Positions 1 to 11,626 of a stretch of 42,661 bases of DNA are shown here, piece by piece; the first letter of the stretch is position 1, and every line of letters begins with the position of its first letter. The position numbers and the translations under genes were made by a program. The DNA comes from Thioalkalivibrio sp. (GTDB lineage: Bacteria > Pseudomonadota > Gammaproteobacteria > Ectothiorhodospirales > Ectothiorhodospiraceae), in NCBI GenBank assembly GCA_007692435.1, contig RECA01000100.1:1-42661 (forward strand), read 5' to 3'. A model generated the notes under the pieces. It saw nothing but the letters and a program-made list of their open reading frames with translations, did no database searches and had not been told where the DNA came from.

Positions 1-2
1 GA

Positions 3-47
3 GGGTGCCAGGCGGCGGGTGCCAGGCGGCGGCGGGTGCCTGGCGGC
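3..47. repeat. GC-rich short tandem repeat (GGGTGCCAGGCGGC, about 3 units)
   Basis: Units at 3-16, 17-30 and 34-47 (last unit GGGTGCCTGGCGGC) with a GGC insert at 31-33; abuts the first stem-loop element. Confidence 0.8.
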
Positions 48-150
48 GGATCTGGCGGGCTGGCCGGTGGGACGCCGTGAATACATCCATGTAGGCTTGA
101 CGGCAGCATCCTTGCTGCCGACACCCACCGGCCAGCCCGCCAGATCCGCC
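45..150 (-). repeat. Conserved-loop/variable-stem element, copy 1
   Basis: 27-bp perfect inverted repeat 45-71/124-150 (GGCGGATCTGGCGGGCTGGCCGGTGGG on the minus strand) enclosing a 52-nt loop (72-123). The loop's reverse complement is nearly identical to copies 2 and 3. Confidence 0.9.
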
Positions 151-342
151 TCCCCAACGCCGGGGTGATCCCCGACCGGTACCTCCACCCCTCTCCAGCG
201 TGGGGGCACAAATCCGCCGCGAGCGGATTTCCAACCGCCAGAGGCAAGGCCCAGGGACGTTCGCCAGGAGACCCCGTGTAACGGTTGCGAAGAGGGCATG
301 CGGCGTCCCGCGTGGATTCACGCCTGCTGTCCACGGCTGAGA

Positions 343-426
343 GATGCGGAGCCGCCCCCCGGTCTGCGGGTGTCGGCAGCAGCATCCCTGCTGCCGACAG
401 CCACCGGCCAGCCCGCCAGATCCGCC
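343..426. repeat. Hybrid/fused element: left arm of copy-2 type plus right arm of copy-1 type
   Basis: 343-381 resembles 571-610 (arm plus TGTCGGCAGCA). 389-426 resembles 113-150 (TGCTGCCGACA plus arm). The two meet at a perfect 12-bp hairpin TGTCGGCAGCAG-CATCC-CTGCTGCCGACA; the rest of the loop is missing. Confidence 0.85.
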
Positions 427-570
427 GCCCCAGCGCCTGGGTCGTTCCTGACCCTAACCTCCGGCCCCGTTACTCCAGGCATCCTGCCCTCCGCCGTTCG
501 CGCCCGCACGCGGGAAAGGGTTGGGGCGGGGCACCCGGCCTCCCCCACCGATCCACGTCCGCGGTTGAGA

Positions 571-680
571 GATGCGGAGCCGACCTCCCGGTCTGCGGGT
601 GTCGGCAGCAGGGATGCTGCCGTCAAGCCTACATGGAGGTATTCACGGCGTCCCGCAGACCGGGAGGTCGGCTCCGCATC
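571..680 (+). repeat. Conserved-loop/variable-stem element, copy 2
   Basis: 29-bp perfect inverted repeat 571-599/652-680 (GATGCGGAGCCGACCTCCCGGTCTGCGGG) enclosing a 52-nt loop (600-651). Confidence 0.92.
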
Positions 681-746
681 CGGGCACCCACCGTCACGGC
701 AAAGCTCTCGTGCCAGATCCCGGCACCCGCCTCAGACGGAACGGGG

Positions 747-1487
747 TCAGCCCACCCGCCAGATCAGGGTGGCCATGCGGCCGCAGGTGCCGTCGCGGCG
801 ATAGGAGAAGAAGGTCTCGGACTCGGCGTGGGTGCAGCGGCCGCCGCCGTGGATTTCGCGCAGGCCGGCGCGCTCGAGCCTGAGGCGCGCGAGGCGGTAG
901 ATGTCGGCGAACCAGCGGTCGCCGGTGCCTGGCCTGAAGGCGCCCGTGGCTTCGGCATCCTGGCCGATAAAGGCCGCGCGGACCTCCGGTCCGACCTCGA
1001 AGGCCTCCGGGCCGATCGCGGGTCCGAGCCAGGCGGTGACCTGTGCCGGGGGATATCCCAGGGCATCGAGGGTGGCCTCCAGCACGCCGCCGGCCAGGCC
1101 GCGCCAGCCCGCGTGCGCGGCGGCGACCTCGCGTCCGTCGAGGGTCGCGAAGAGCACCGGCAGGCAATCGGCGGTCTGCACGCTGCAGACCTCGCCCGGA
1201 CCCCGGGCGACCACCGCGTCGGCCTCGAGCGCGCCGGCCATCGCCGCCGCCTCAGCCACCGCGGTACCGTGCACCTGTGTCGGCCACAGCGGCGGCCGCG
1301 GCAGGTCCAGTGCCGCGCCCAGCAGGCTCCGGTTGCGGTGGACGGCCGCGGGGTCGTCGCCCGTGTGCAGCGCGAGGTTGAGGCTCTGCCAGGGCCCGGT
1401 GCTGACGCCACCGGCACGGGTGGTCTGGACCGCGCGCAGGTTCGCCGGCAGCGGCCAGTCGGGAACGATCAGCGGCAGGGCGCTCAC
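747..1487 (-). CDS. pgeF: Purine nucleoside phosphorylase / laccase-domain protein (YfiH/PgeF family)
   Basis: VSALPLIVPDWPLPANLRAVQTTRAGGVS...VHGTAV...CSVQTADCLPVLFA...AAAHAGWRGLAGGVLE...GPAIGPEAFEVG. GTG start overlaps the rluD stop. Confidence 0.9.
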   Translation of the reverse strand: MSALPLIVPDWPLPANLRAVQTTRAGGVSTGPWQSLNLALHTGDDPAAVHRNRSLLGAALDLPRPPLWPTQVHGTAVAEAAAMAGALEADAVVARGPGEVCSVQTADCLPVLFATLDGREVAAAHAGWRGLAGGVLEATLDALGYPPAQVTAWLGPAIGPEAFEVGPEVRAAFIGQDAEATGAFRPGTGDRWFADIYRLARLRLERAGLREIHGGGRCTHAESETFFSYRRDGTCGRMATLIWRVG

Positions 1488-2461
1488 GGCCGCCCCCCGG
1501 AGGTCTCCATCACCACGGCGTCGCGTTCCAGTGCCTCGAGCAGGGCCTGGAAGTCCGCAGGCAGCGGGGCCTCGAAACGGCACTCGGCACCGGTGACCGG
1601 GTGCAGCAGGCCGAGAACGGCGGCGTGGAGGGCCTGGCGCCGGAAGGCCGCCAGGGCCTGTGCCGCCGGCTCGGTCATCCCGCGTACCGGCCGCGGCCGC
1701 CCGCCATAGGTCGGGTCGCCCACCACCGGGTGCCCGACCTGCGCCATGTGCACGCGGATCTGGTGGGTGCGCCCGGTATCCAGACGGACCGCCACCAGGG
1801 TGTGTGCGCGCAGGCGCTTCAGGAGGCGGTAGTGGGTCACCGACGGCCTGCCGCCCCCGACCACCGCCATGCGCTTGCGGTCGACCGGATGGCGGCCGAT
1901 CGGCTGGTCGATGGTCCCGCCGCTGATCGGCAGGCCACGGATCAGCGCCCGGTACTCCCGGTGCACGCTGCGCTGCTGGAGCTGGCGCACCAGGCTGGTC
2001 CGGGCGGCCGGCGTGCGCGCGATCACCATCAGGCCCGTGGTGTCCCGGTCCAGGCGGTGCACGATGCCGGCCCGCGGCAGCGCCGCGAGTTCCGGGGCGT
2101 AGTGCAGCAGCGCGTTCACCAGCGTGCCGGAGGGATGCCCGGCCGCCGGATGCACCACGAGCCCCGCCGGCTTGTTGACCACGATGATCGCCGTATCCGC
2201 GTATACCACGTCGAGCTCGATGGCTTCTGCGCGCGAGGCGGACTCGGGGGCCTCCGGGACCGCCAGACAGACCTCCTCTCCGCCGCGCACGGTCGTCTTC
2301 GGCTTCGGCTGACCGCCATCGACCGTCAGCACCCCCTCCCGAAGCCACTGGCTCAACTGGCTGCGTGAGTATTCCGCGAAGACGCGCGCAAGCGCCGCGT
2401 CCAGGCGCTGCCCCGCGAGTTCCTGCGGCAGCATCACGGACCGTTGTTCAGTACCGGCCAT
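1484..2461 (-). CDS. rluD: 23S rRNA pseudouridine synthase RluD
   Basis: S4 domain then VNKPAGLVVHPAAGHPSGTLVNALLHY...GIVHRLDRDTTGLMVIARTPAA; ATG chosen at MAGTEQRS. Confidence 0.93.
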   Translation of the reverse strand: MAGTEQRSVMLPQELAGQRLDAALARVFAEYSRSQLSQWLREGVLTVDGGQPKPKTTVRGGEEVCLAVPEAPESASRAEAIELDVVYADTAIIVVNKPAGLVVHPAAGHPSGTLVNALLHYAPELAALPRAGIVHRLDRDTTGLMVIARTPAARTSLVRQLQQRSVHREYRALIRGLPISGGTIDQPIGRHPVDRKRMAVVGGGRPSVTHYRLLKRLRAHTLVAVRLDTGRTHQIRVHMAQVGHPVVGDPTYGGRPRPVRGMTEPAAQALAAFRRQALHAAVLGLLHPVTGAECRFEAPLPADFQALLEALERDAVVMETSGGRP

Positions 2462-2531
2462 TGCCGCCACGCGGCCCCCGGCCGCATTGTTGTAGAATCC
2501 ACGCCTGATGCATTGTTCTCGAGGCCCCACC

Positions 2532-3362
2532 GTGTCGGTAGTTCGCTGGTTGATCGTTCTGGCCGTTATCTTAACCGTGTCCGGCTGCGCGGCCTTGCGG
2601 GACGACCCGACGGCGGACTGGTCGGCGAGCCAGCTGTACGGGGAGGCGAAGGCGGCGCTGGATTCCCGGAACTACCAGCAGGCGGTCGAATATTACGAGC
2701 TGCTGGAGGCCCGCTTCCCCTTCGGCCGCTTTGCGCAGCAGGCGCAGATCGAGATCCCCTACGCGTATTACAAGGCCGGCGAAGCCGAGGCGGCGCTGGC
2801 CGCGGTCGACCGCTTCGTGCAGCTGAACCCCCGGCACCCGAACCTCGACTACGCCTACTATCTGCGCGGGCTGATCAATTTCGACCCCGACCAGGGCTTC
2901 CTGAGCCGGATCTTCCCGATGGACCCGGCGGAGATGGACACCGGCCCGCTGGAGCAGGCCTTCCAGGACTTCGGCCGGCTGGTCAGCGAATACCCGGAGA
3001 GCCGTTACGCAACCGACGCCCGGCAGCGCATGGTCTTCATACGCGACGCGCTGGCCGCCCACGAGCTGCGGGTGGCCCAGTTCTACATCGAGCGCCGGGC
3101 CTGGGTCGCGGCCGTGCAGCGCGCCCGTTTTGTGGTGGAGCGCTACCCGGGTGCGGCGGTGATGCCACAGGCACTGGCCATCCTGTACCAGAGCTACGAG
3201 GCGCTGGACCTCGACGATCACGCCGAGAACACCCTGGCCGTGCTGGAACTGAACCACCCCGACCAGGCGGAGGCGGTTCTGGCCGGACAACCCGTGGTCA
3301 TCGGCGAGCAGGCGGGCGGAGTGCGCGGCTTGCTCGAGCGCCTGCCCTTCTTCGCGAACTGA
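2532..3362 (+). CDS. bamD: Outer membrane assembly lipoprotein BamD
   Basis: Signal peptide with lipobox VSGC, TPR-like LYGEAKAALDSRNYQQAVEYYELLEARFPFGRFAQQAQIEIPYAYYKAG; GTG start preceded by GAGG (ATG at 2508 is the alternative). Confidence 0.93.
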   Translation: MSVVRWLIVLAVILTVSGCAALRDDPTADWSASQLYGEAKAALDSRNYQQAVEYYELLEARFPFGRFAQQAQIEIPYAYYKAGEAEAALAAVDRFVQLNPRHPNLDYAYYLRGLINFDPDQGFLSRIFPMDPAEMDTGPLEQAFQDFGRLVSEYPESRYATDARQRMVFIRDALAAHELRVAQFYIERRAWVAAVQRARFVVERYPGAAVMPQALAILYQSYEALDLDDHAENTLAVLELNHPDQAEAVLAGQPVVIGEQAGGVRGLLERLPFFAN

Positions 3363-3409
3363 AGCGGGCCGGGTCCGACCCGACGGGCGCGCGACGCCGG
3401 TTCTTGCCG

Positions 3410-5490
<2,081 letters not shown>

Positions 5491-5520
5491 CGTAGGGGCC
5501 CGGATCCGCTTGCGCGCGCT

Positions 5521-6386
5521 TCAGCCGAGGGCCCGGGCCATTGCGGCACCGAGTTCAGCCGGACTCGCCGCGATCTCCGCACCCGCGTCGCGCAGGGCCG
5601 CGATCTTCTGGGCGGCGGTACCCTGCCCGCCCGCGATGATCGCACCCGCATGGCCCATCCGGCGGCCCGGCGGCGCGGTGGCCCCGGCGATGTAGGCCGC
5701 GACCGGCTTGTCGAAGGATTCCCGGATGAAGGCTGCGGCCTGTTCCTCGGCCTCACCACCGATCTCGCCGACCAGCAGCACCCCCTCGGTCTCCGGATCC
5801 TCGGCGAACAGCCGGAGACAGTCGACGAAGTCCAGCCCCTGGATCGGGTCCCCGCCGATCCCGATGCAGGTGCTCTGTCCCAGGCCGAGATCACTGGTCT
5901 GCTTCACCGCCTCGTAGGTCAGGGTGCCCGAGCGCGACACGATGCCCACCCGGCCGCGGCGGTGGATGTAACCCGGCATGATGCCGACCTTGCAGGCCTC
6001 GGGCGTGATGATTCCCGGACAGTTCGGACCGATCAGCCGCGTCGGGCCCTGGGCCAGGTACTGCTTCACGCGGATCATGTCCTGCACCGGGATGCCCTCG
6101 GTGATGCAGACCACCAGTTCGATGCCCGCATCGGCCGCCTCGCAGATCGCATCCGCGGCAAAGGCGGCCGGCACGTAGATCATCGTGGCCTCCGCGCCGG
6201 CCTCCTGCACGGCGTCGGCGACGGTATCGAAGACCGGCAGCTCCAGGTGCCGCTGTCCGCCCTTGCCCGGCGTCACGCCCCCGACCATCCGCGTGCCATA
6301 GGCGATGGCCTGTTCCGAGTGGAATGTGCCCTGCCTTCCGGTGAAGCCCTGGCAGATCACCCGGGTGTCGCGGTCAACGAGGATGC

Positions 6387-6390
<4 letters not shown>
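5521..6390 (-). CDS. sucD: Succinyl-CoA ligase alpha subunit
   Basis: [45 protein letters not shown]...[10 protein letters not shown]. Confidence 0.95.
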
Positions 6391-7547
<1,157 letters not shown>

Positions 7548-7674
7548 GCGACCTGAGCATAGCGAGCCGCCGGTCCAGCCACAACCACCATCGGCGGCGG
7601 CACGGGTTCCGGCGGCCGTGGCGGTGCGCCGCGGCGTGCACCGCGCCAACGGGCCCTGGTGTTAGAATCGCGGC

Positions 7675-7917
7675 ATGAGACTTCTGCTGCTGATTGCCGC
7701 GATCGTGGGCGTGTTCCTGATTGTCCGCACGCTGCTTCGCAGTTCGGGACGTAAGCGGCCGGAGACGCCCGAGAGGCTGAAACAGCAGGGCGCGGTGGTG
7801 CGCTGCGCACACTGCGGCGTCCACGTGCCACAATTCGAGGCCCATCGTTCCGGCAACCGGATGTACTGTTCCCGGGAGCATGCCCTCGCGGACAAGCGCG
7901 ACAGCAACGAAGGCTGA
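7675..7917 (+). CDS. Small PP0621-like membrane/zinc-motif protein
   Basis: One N-terminal TM (LLLLIAAIVGVFLIVRTLL) then CAHCGVHVP...YCSREHA; directly upstream of pilS. Confidence 0.8.
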   Translation: MRLLLLIAAIVGVFLIVRTLLRSSGRKRPETPERLKQQGAVVRCAHCGVHVPQFEAHRSGNRMYCSREHALADKRDSNEG

Positions 7918-7922
7918 TCCCC

Positions 7923-9566
7923 GTGATCGCCCATGACGAGATTTCCCGGTCACTCTGGCTGACCGCGCTGTACCGGCTCTTCGTCGCCCTCTTCCTGATC
8001 TGGCTGGCCACGCTCGCCCCCGGCGACCCGGGCTTCGTGCCCCCGGCCCCCGTGCCCTACCTGTTCATCAGCGTCGCGTACCTGGCCTTCGCGCTGGTGA
8101 TGGTGGTGCTGGCACGCAATCCCGGCGAGGAATTCAGGGGCCTGTCCCCGTACAAGGCCATCGGCGGCGCGCTGCTCGACATCCTCGCGATCAGCCTGAT
8201 CCTGCTCACCGCCGGGGGCGTGCAGAGCGGGCTCGGCCTGCTGCTGATCCCGGCGGTCGCCGCGATCGCCACCATGACCAGTGGCCGGACCAGCCTGTTC
8301 ATCGCGGCGCTGGCGACGCTGATGATCCTGCTGACCGAACTGCTGATCGGGCCCGCCCTGCCGTGGCCATTCGAGCCGGGACCGACACAGGCCGGCCTGC
8401 TGGGCGCAACGCTCTTCATCGCGGTGGTGCTGACCTCGCGGCTGGCCCAGCGGGCGGGCAGCAGCGAGGCACGCGTCGCGCGCCAGGAGCTGGCCCTTGC
8501 CAGCATGGCCGAGCTGAACGCCCAGATCATCGCCCGGATGGGCGCCGGGGTCATCGCGCTGGATCCGGACGGCCAGGTGCTCAGTATCAACGAGGCGGCC
8601 CGCCGCCTGCTGCCGCCCCGAAGCGGGTCGACCATCGACGCGCTGTCGCCGCGGCTCAAGGCAATCGTTGAACAGTGGCAGGAGAACAGCGGCCGTTCGG
8701 AACTCCACGTGATCCCCGGAGACGAGGAACAGACGGAACTCGAGGTCCGGCTGGCGCCGCTCGGGATGTTCGGCGAACAGGGCGCGCTGCTGCTGGTCGA
8801 CGACGCCGCGGAGAGCAAGCGCCGGGCCCAGGCCGCGAAGCTCGAGGCCATCGGCCGCCTGACCGCCAGCATTGCCCACGAGATCCGCAACCCCCTCGGC
8901 GCGATCAGCCACAGCGCCCAGCTGCTCGCGGAATCGCCGAAGCTGGGCGCCCCCGACCAGCGCCTGCTCGACATCATCCTCAAGCAGAGCCAGCGGGTCG
9001 ACGGGGTGATCCGCAACGTCCTCGGACTGACCCGCGGCGGTTCCCCCCAGCGGGAGACCTTCAACCTGAAGGAACGGCTCGAGCGCTTCGCCGAGGAGTT
9101 CTGCAGCGCGGCGCAGATGCCCCGCAGTTCGCTGCGCATCAGTGTCCACCCCGGGGACTCGGAGGTGCTGTTCGACCCCTCCCAGCTCAACCAGGTGCTG
9201 TGGAACCTGTGCATGAACGCGCGCCTGCACGGCGGTCACGACCGGCCCGAGAGCCCCCCGGTGATCCTGCGCGGCGGCGCCGGCCAGATCCGCCGCTCGG
9301 TCACCCTCGACGTGATCGACGACGGTCCCGGGATACCGCCCGCGGACCGCGAGGGCCTGTTCGAGCCATTCTCCTCGAAGTCGGCAGGCGGCACCGGCCT
9401 CGGGCTTTACATCTCCAGGCTGCTCTGCGAAAACAATGGCGCTGCACTCGAGTATGTTCAGCAGCCTCGGGGCGGATGCTTCCGGATCCTCTTCGCGCCC
9501 ACGGATTCGCCGGTCCATGGGTCGAACCTCAAGGAACCGCCAACCCTGGCCGACAACCCCGGATGA
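7923..9566 (+). CDS. pilS: Sensor histidine kinase PilS
   Basis: Multi-TM N-terminus, PAS-like region, H-box ASIAHEIRNPLGAISHSAQLL, ATPase boxes DDGPGIP and GTGLGLYI; GTG start; adjacent to pilR. Confidence 0.9.
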   Translation: MIAHDEISRSLWLTALYRLFVALFLIWLATLAPGDPGFVPPAPVPYLFISVAYLAFALVMVVLARNPGEEFRGLSPYKAIGGALLDILAISLILLTAGGVQSGLGLLLIPAVAAIATMTSGRTSLFIAALATLMILLTELLIGPALPWPFEPGPTQAGLLGATLFIAVVLTSRLAQRAGSSEARVARQELALASMAELNAQIIARMGAGVIALDPDGQVLSINEAARRLLPPRSGSTIDALSPRLKAIVEQWQENSGRSELHVIPGDEEQTELEVRLAPLGMFGEQGALLLVDDAAESKRRAQAAKLEAIGRLTASIAHEIRNPLGAISHSAQLLAESPKLGAPDQRLLDIILKQSQRVDGVIRNVLGLTRGGSPQRETFNLKERLERFAEEFCSAAQMPRSSLRISVHPGDSEVLFDPSQLNQVLWNLCMNARLHGGHDRPESPPVILRGGAGQIRRSVTLDVIDDGPGIPPADREGLFEPFSSKSAGGTGLGLYISRLLCENNGAALEYVQQPRGGCFRILFAPTDSPVHGSNLKEPPTLADNPG

Positions 9567-9666
9567 GCGGGTGCCGATGCCCACAGACTTGCCGAGCCGA
9601 GAGCCATCCCAGGTCATGTACGCGAACGCAGCAACGATCACGAGCACTGCATCCCGAGGGCGGCGG

Positions 9667-11028
9667 ATGAGCATCAAGCACGTGCTGGTCGTCGATGACG
9701 AACCGGACATCTGTGCACTGCTGGAGATCACGCTGCAGCGCATGGGCATCGAGGCCACCAGTACCACGCGCATGCGGGAGGCCCTGGACCTGGTCGGCAG
9801 GCGCGCCTTCGATCTGTGCCTGACCGACATGCGGATGCCCGACGGCGACGGCCTCGAGCTGGTGCAGCACATTCAGCGGCACTGCCCCGACCTCCCGGTG
9901 GCGGTGATCACCGCCCACGGCAGCGTCGACAGCGCGGTGAACGCGCTGAAGCTGGGCGCCTTCGATTTCGTGACCAAGCCGGTGAACCTGGAGATGCTGC
10001 GCCGGCTGATCGACAGCGCGCTGAAACTGGGGACGGCACCGGCCCTGGACGACCGGTTGCAGGACACCGGGGAATCAGGGGACTCCGGTCCGCTGCTCGG
10101 ACGTTCCGGGGCCATGGACCAGCTGCGCGCGCGGGTCGGGCGCCTTGCGCGCAGCCAGGCGCCGGTGATGATCCTCGGCGAATCCGGCTCCGGCAAGGAG
10201 CTGGCCGCGCGCGAGATCCACCGCCTCGGGTCCCGCAGCGACCAGCCCTTCGTTCCGGTGAACTGCGGCGCGATCCCCGCAGAGCTGATGGAGAGCGAGT
10301 TCTTCGGACACTGCAAGGGCGCCTTCACCGGGGCGGTGCGGGACAAGCAGGGCCTGTTCCGCGAGGCGCACGGAGGCACCCTGTTCCTGGACGAGATCGC
10401 CGAGCTGCCGCTGGCGCTGCAGGTCAAGCTGCTGCGGGCCTTGCAGGAGCGCGCGATCAAGCCGGTGGGTTCGGCACGCGAGGAGAGCGTCGACGTGCGC
10501 ATCCTGTCGGCCACCCACAAGGACCTCGCGGCCGAGGTGGACGAGGGGCACTTCCGTCAGGACCTGTACTACCGCCTGAACGTCGTCGAACTGCGGATGC
10601 CCCCGCTGAGGGAGCGTCCCGAGGATATCGGATCCCTGGCCACGCACATCCTCCGCCAGATCGCGGACCGCTGGGGTCTCCCGCCGCTGTCGCTGGAGTC
10701 CGCGGCGATGGACCGCCTCACCGGTTATCACTTCCCGGGCAATGTGCGCGAACTGGAGAACATCCTGGAGCGGGCCGCCGTGATGGTCGACGGGCCGGTG
10801 ATCGACGCCGAAGCGCTGGAGTTCCCGGAGCGCGGGGCCGCGCAGCGCAACGCGGCACTGACGGTCAACGACAGTGTGGGGCTGGACGATCAGCTCGCGG
10901 AACAGGAACGGGCCGCGCTCGAGGCGGCACTGGCGAAGACCGGCGGCAACCGGACCGCAGCCGCCCGGCTCCTCGGCCTCAGCTTCCGGCAGCTCCGCTA
11001 TCGCCTGAAGAAGCTCGGGATCGACTAG
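9667..11028 (+). CDS. pilR: Sigma-54-dependent response regulator PilR
   Basis: REC domain (VLVVDDEPDICALLEITL), AAA+ GESGSGKE and GAFTGA motif, Fis-type HTH (GNRTAAARLLGLSFRQLRYRLKKLGI). Confidence 0.93.
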   Translation: MSIKHVLVVDDEPDICALLEITLQRMGIEATSTTRMREALDLVGRRAFDLCLTDMRMPDGDGLELVQHIQRHCPDLPVAVITAHGSVDSAVNALKLGAFDFVTKPVNLEMLRRLIDSALKLGTAPALDDRLQDTGESGDSGPLLGRSGAMDQLRARVGRLARSQAPVMILGESGSGKELAAREIHRLGSRSDQPFVPVNCGAIPAELMESEFFGHCKGAFTGAVRDKQGLFREAHGGTLFLDEIAELPLALQVKLLRALQERAIKPVGSAREESVDVRILSATHKDLAAEVDEGHFRQDLYYRLNVVELRMPPLRERPEDIGSLATHILRQIADRWGLPPLSLESAAMDRLTGYHFPGNVRELENILERAAVMVDGPVIDAEALEFPERGAAQRNAALTVNDSVGLDDQLAEQERAALEAALAKTGGNRTAAARLLGLSFRQLRYRLKKLGID

Positions 11029-11041
11029 CAGCCTGTCGGCT

Positions 11042-11626
11042 TCAGACCTGCCCGGGCGGGTCGGGCAGCCCGCGCATTATCGCGTCCAGTTCGAACAGCG
11101 GCAGGCCCACGACATTGCTGTAGGAACCCGCGATGCAGCGCACGAAGGCGGCCGCACGGCCCTGGATCGCATAGGCGCCGGCCTTGCCCAGCGGCTCCCC
11201 CGTCTCCACGTACGCGGTGATCTCGGAATCCCCGAGCTCGCGCATCCACACGCGCGTGCGGACGGTTCGCCCGTGACCGGAGAACGCCGTGTGCGCAAGA
11301 TAGAGTCCGCTGTAGACGGTGTGCACCCGGCCTGACAGCCGCCGCAGCATCGCCGCCGCGGCCGCGGCGTCTCCGGGCTTGCCGAGGATCTCCTGGCCCA
11401 CGGCAACGACGGTGTCGGCGCCGAGCACCCACTGCGGCGGATCGGCTGCGCTGAGCGCGGCCTCCGCCTTGGCCCGGGACAGCCGTGACACCAGCGCCCC
11501 GGGCCCCTCGCCGGGCCGCGGCGACTCGTCGATGTCCACCGGCGCGACCGTGAACCGCAGACCGAGCTGCGCCACCAGTTCCCGGCGCCGCGGTGAAGCC
11601 GAGGCCAGCAGCAATGGCCGGGTCAC
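11042..11626 (-). CDS. maf: Maf family nucleoside triphosphate pyrophosphatase
   Basis: LLLASASPRRRELVAQLGL...VLGADTVVAVGQEILGKP...GKAGAYAIQGRAAAFV...SYSNVVGLPL. Confidence 0.92.
   Translation of the reverse strand: MTRPLLLASASPRRRELVAQLGLRFTVAPVDIDESPRPGEGPGALVSRLSRAKAEAALSAADPPQWVLGADTVVAVGQEILGKPGDAAAAAAMLRRLSGRVHTVYSGLYLAHTAFSGHGRTVRTRVWMRELGDSEITAYVETGEPLGKAGAYAIQGRAAAFVRCIAGSYSNVVGLPLFELDAIMRGLPDPPGQV

Noticed and set aside
45-680. Insertion sequence or integron attC array
   Set aside because: No transposase or integrase ORF, no target-site duplication evident, and attC-type R/L boxes not recognised; conserved loop with variable arms does not match these types.
285-1709. 474-aa plus-strand ORF and several overlapping ORFs across the left repeats and pgeF
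   Set aside because: Runs antisense to pgeF and through the inverted-repeat elements; Arg/Ala/Gly-rich composition typical of spurious frames in high-GC DNA.
2461-2498. bamD promoter with TTGCCG (-35) and TAGAAT (-10)
   Set aside because: Spacer is about 26 bp, too long for sigma-70; only the -10-like box is plausible.
3370-3382. CGGGT-CCG-ACCCG hairpin between convergent bamD and glnB
   Set aside because: 5-bp stem without a T tract; too weak to call a terminator.
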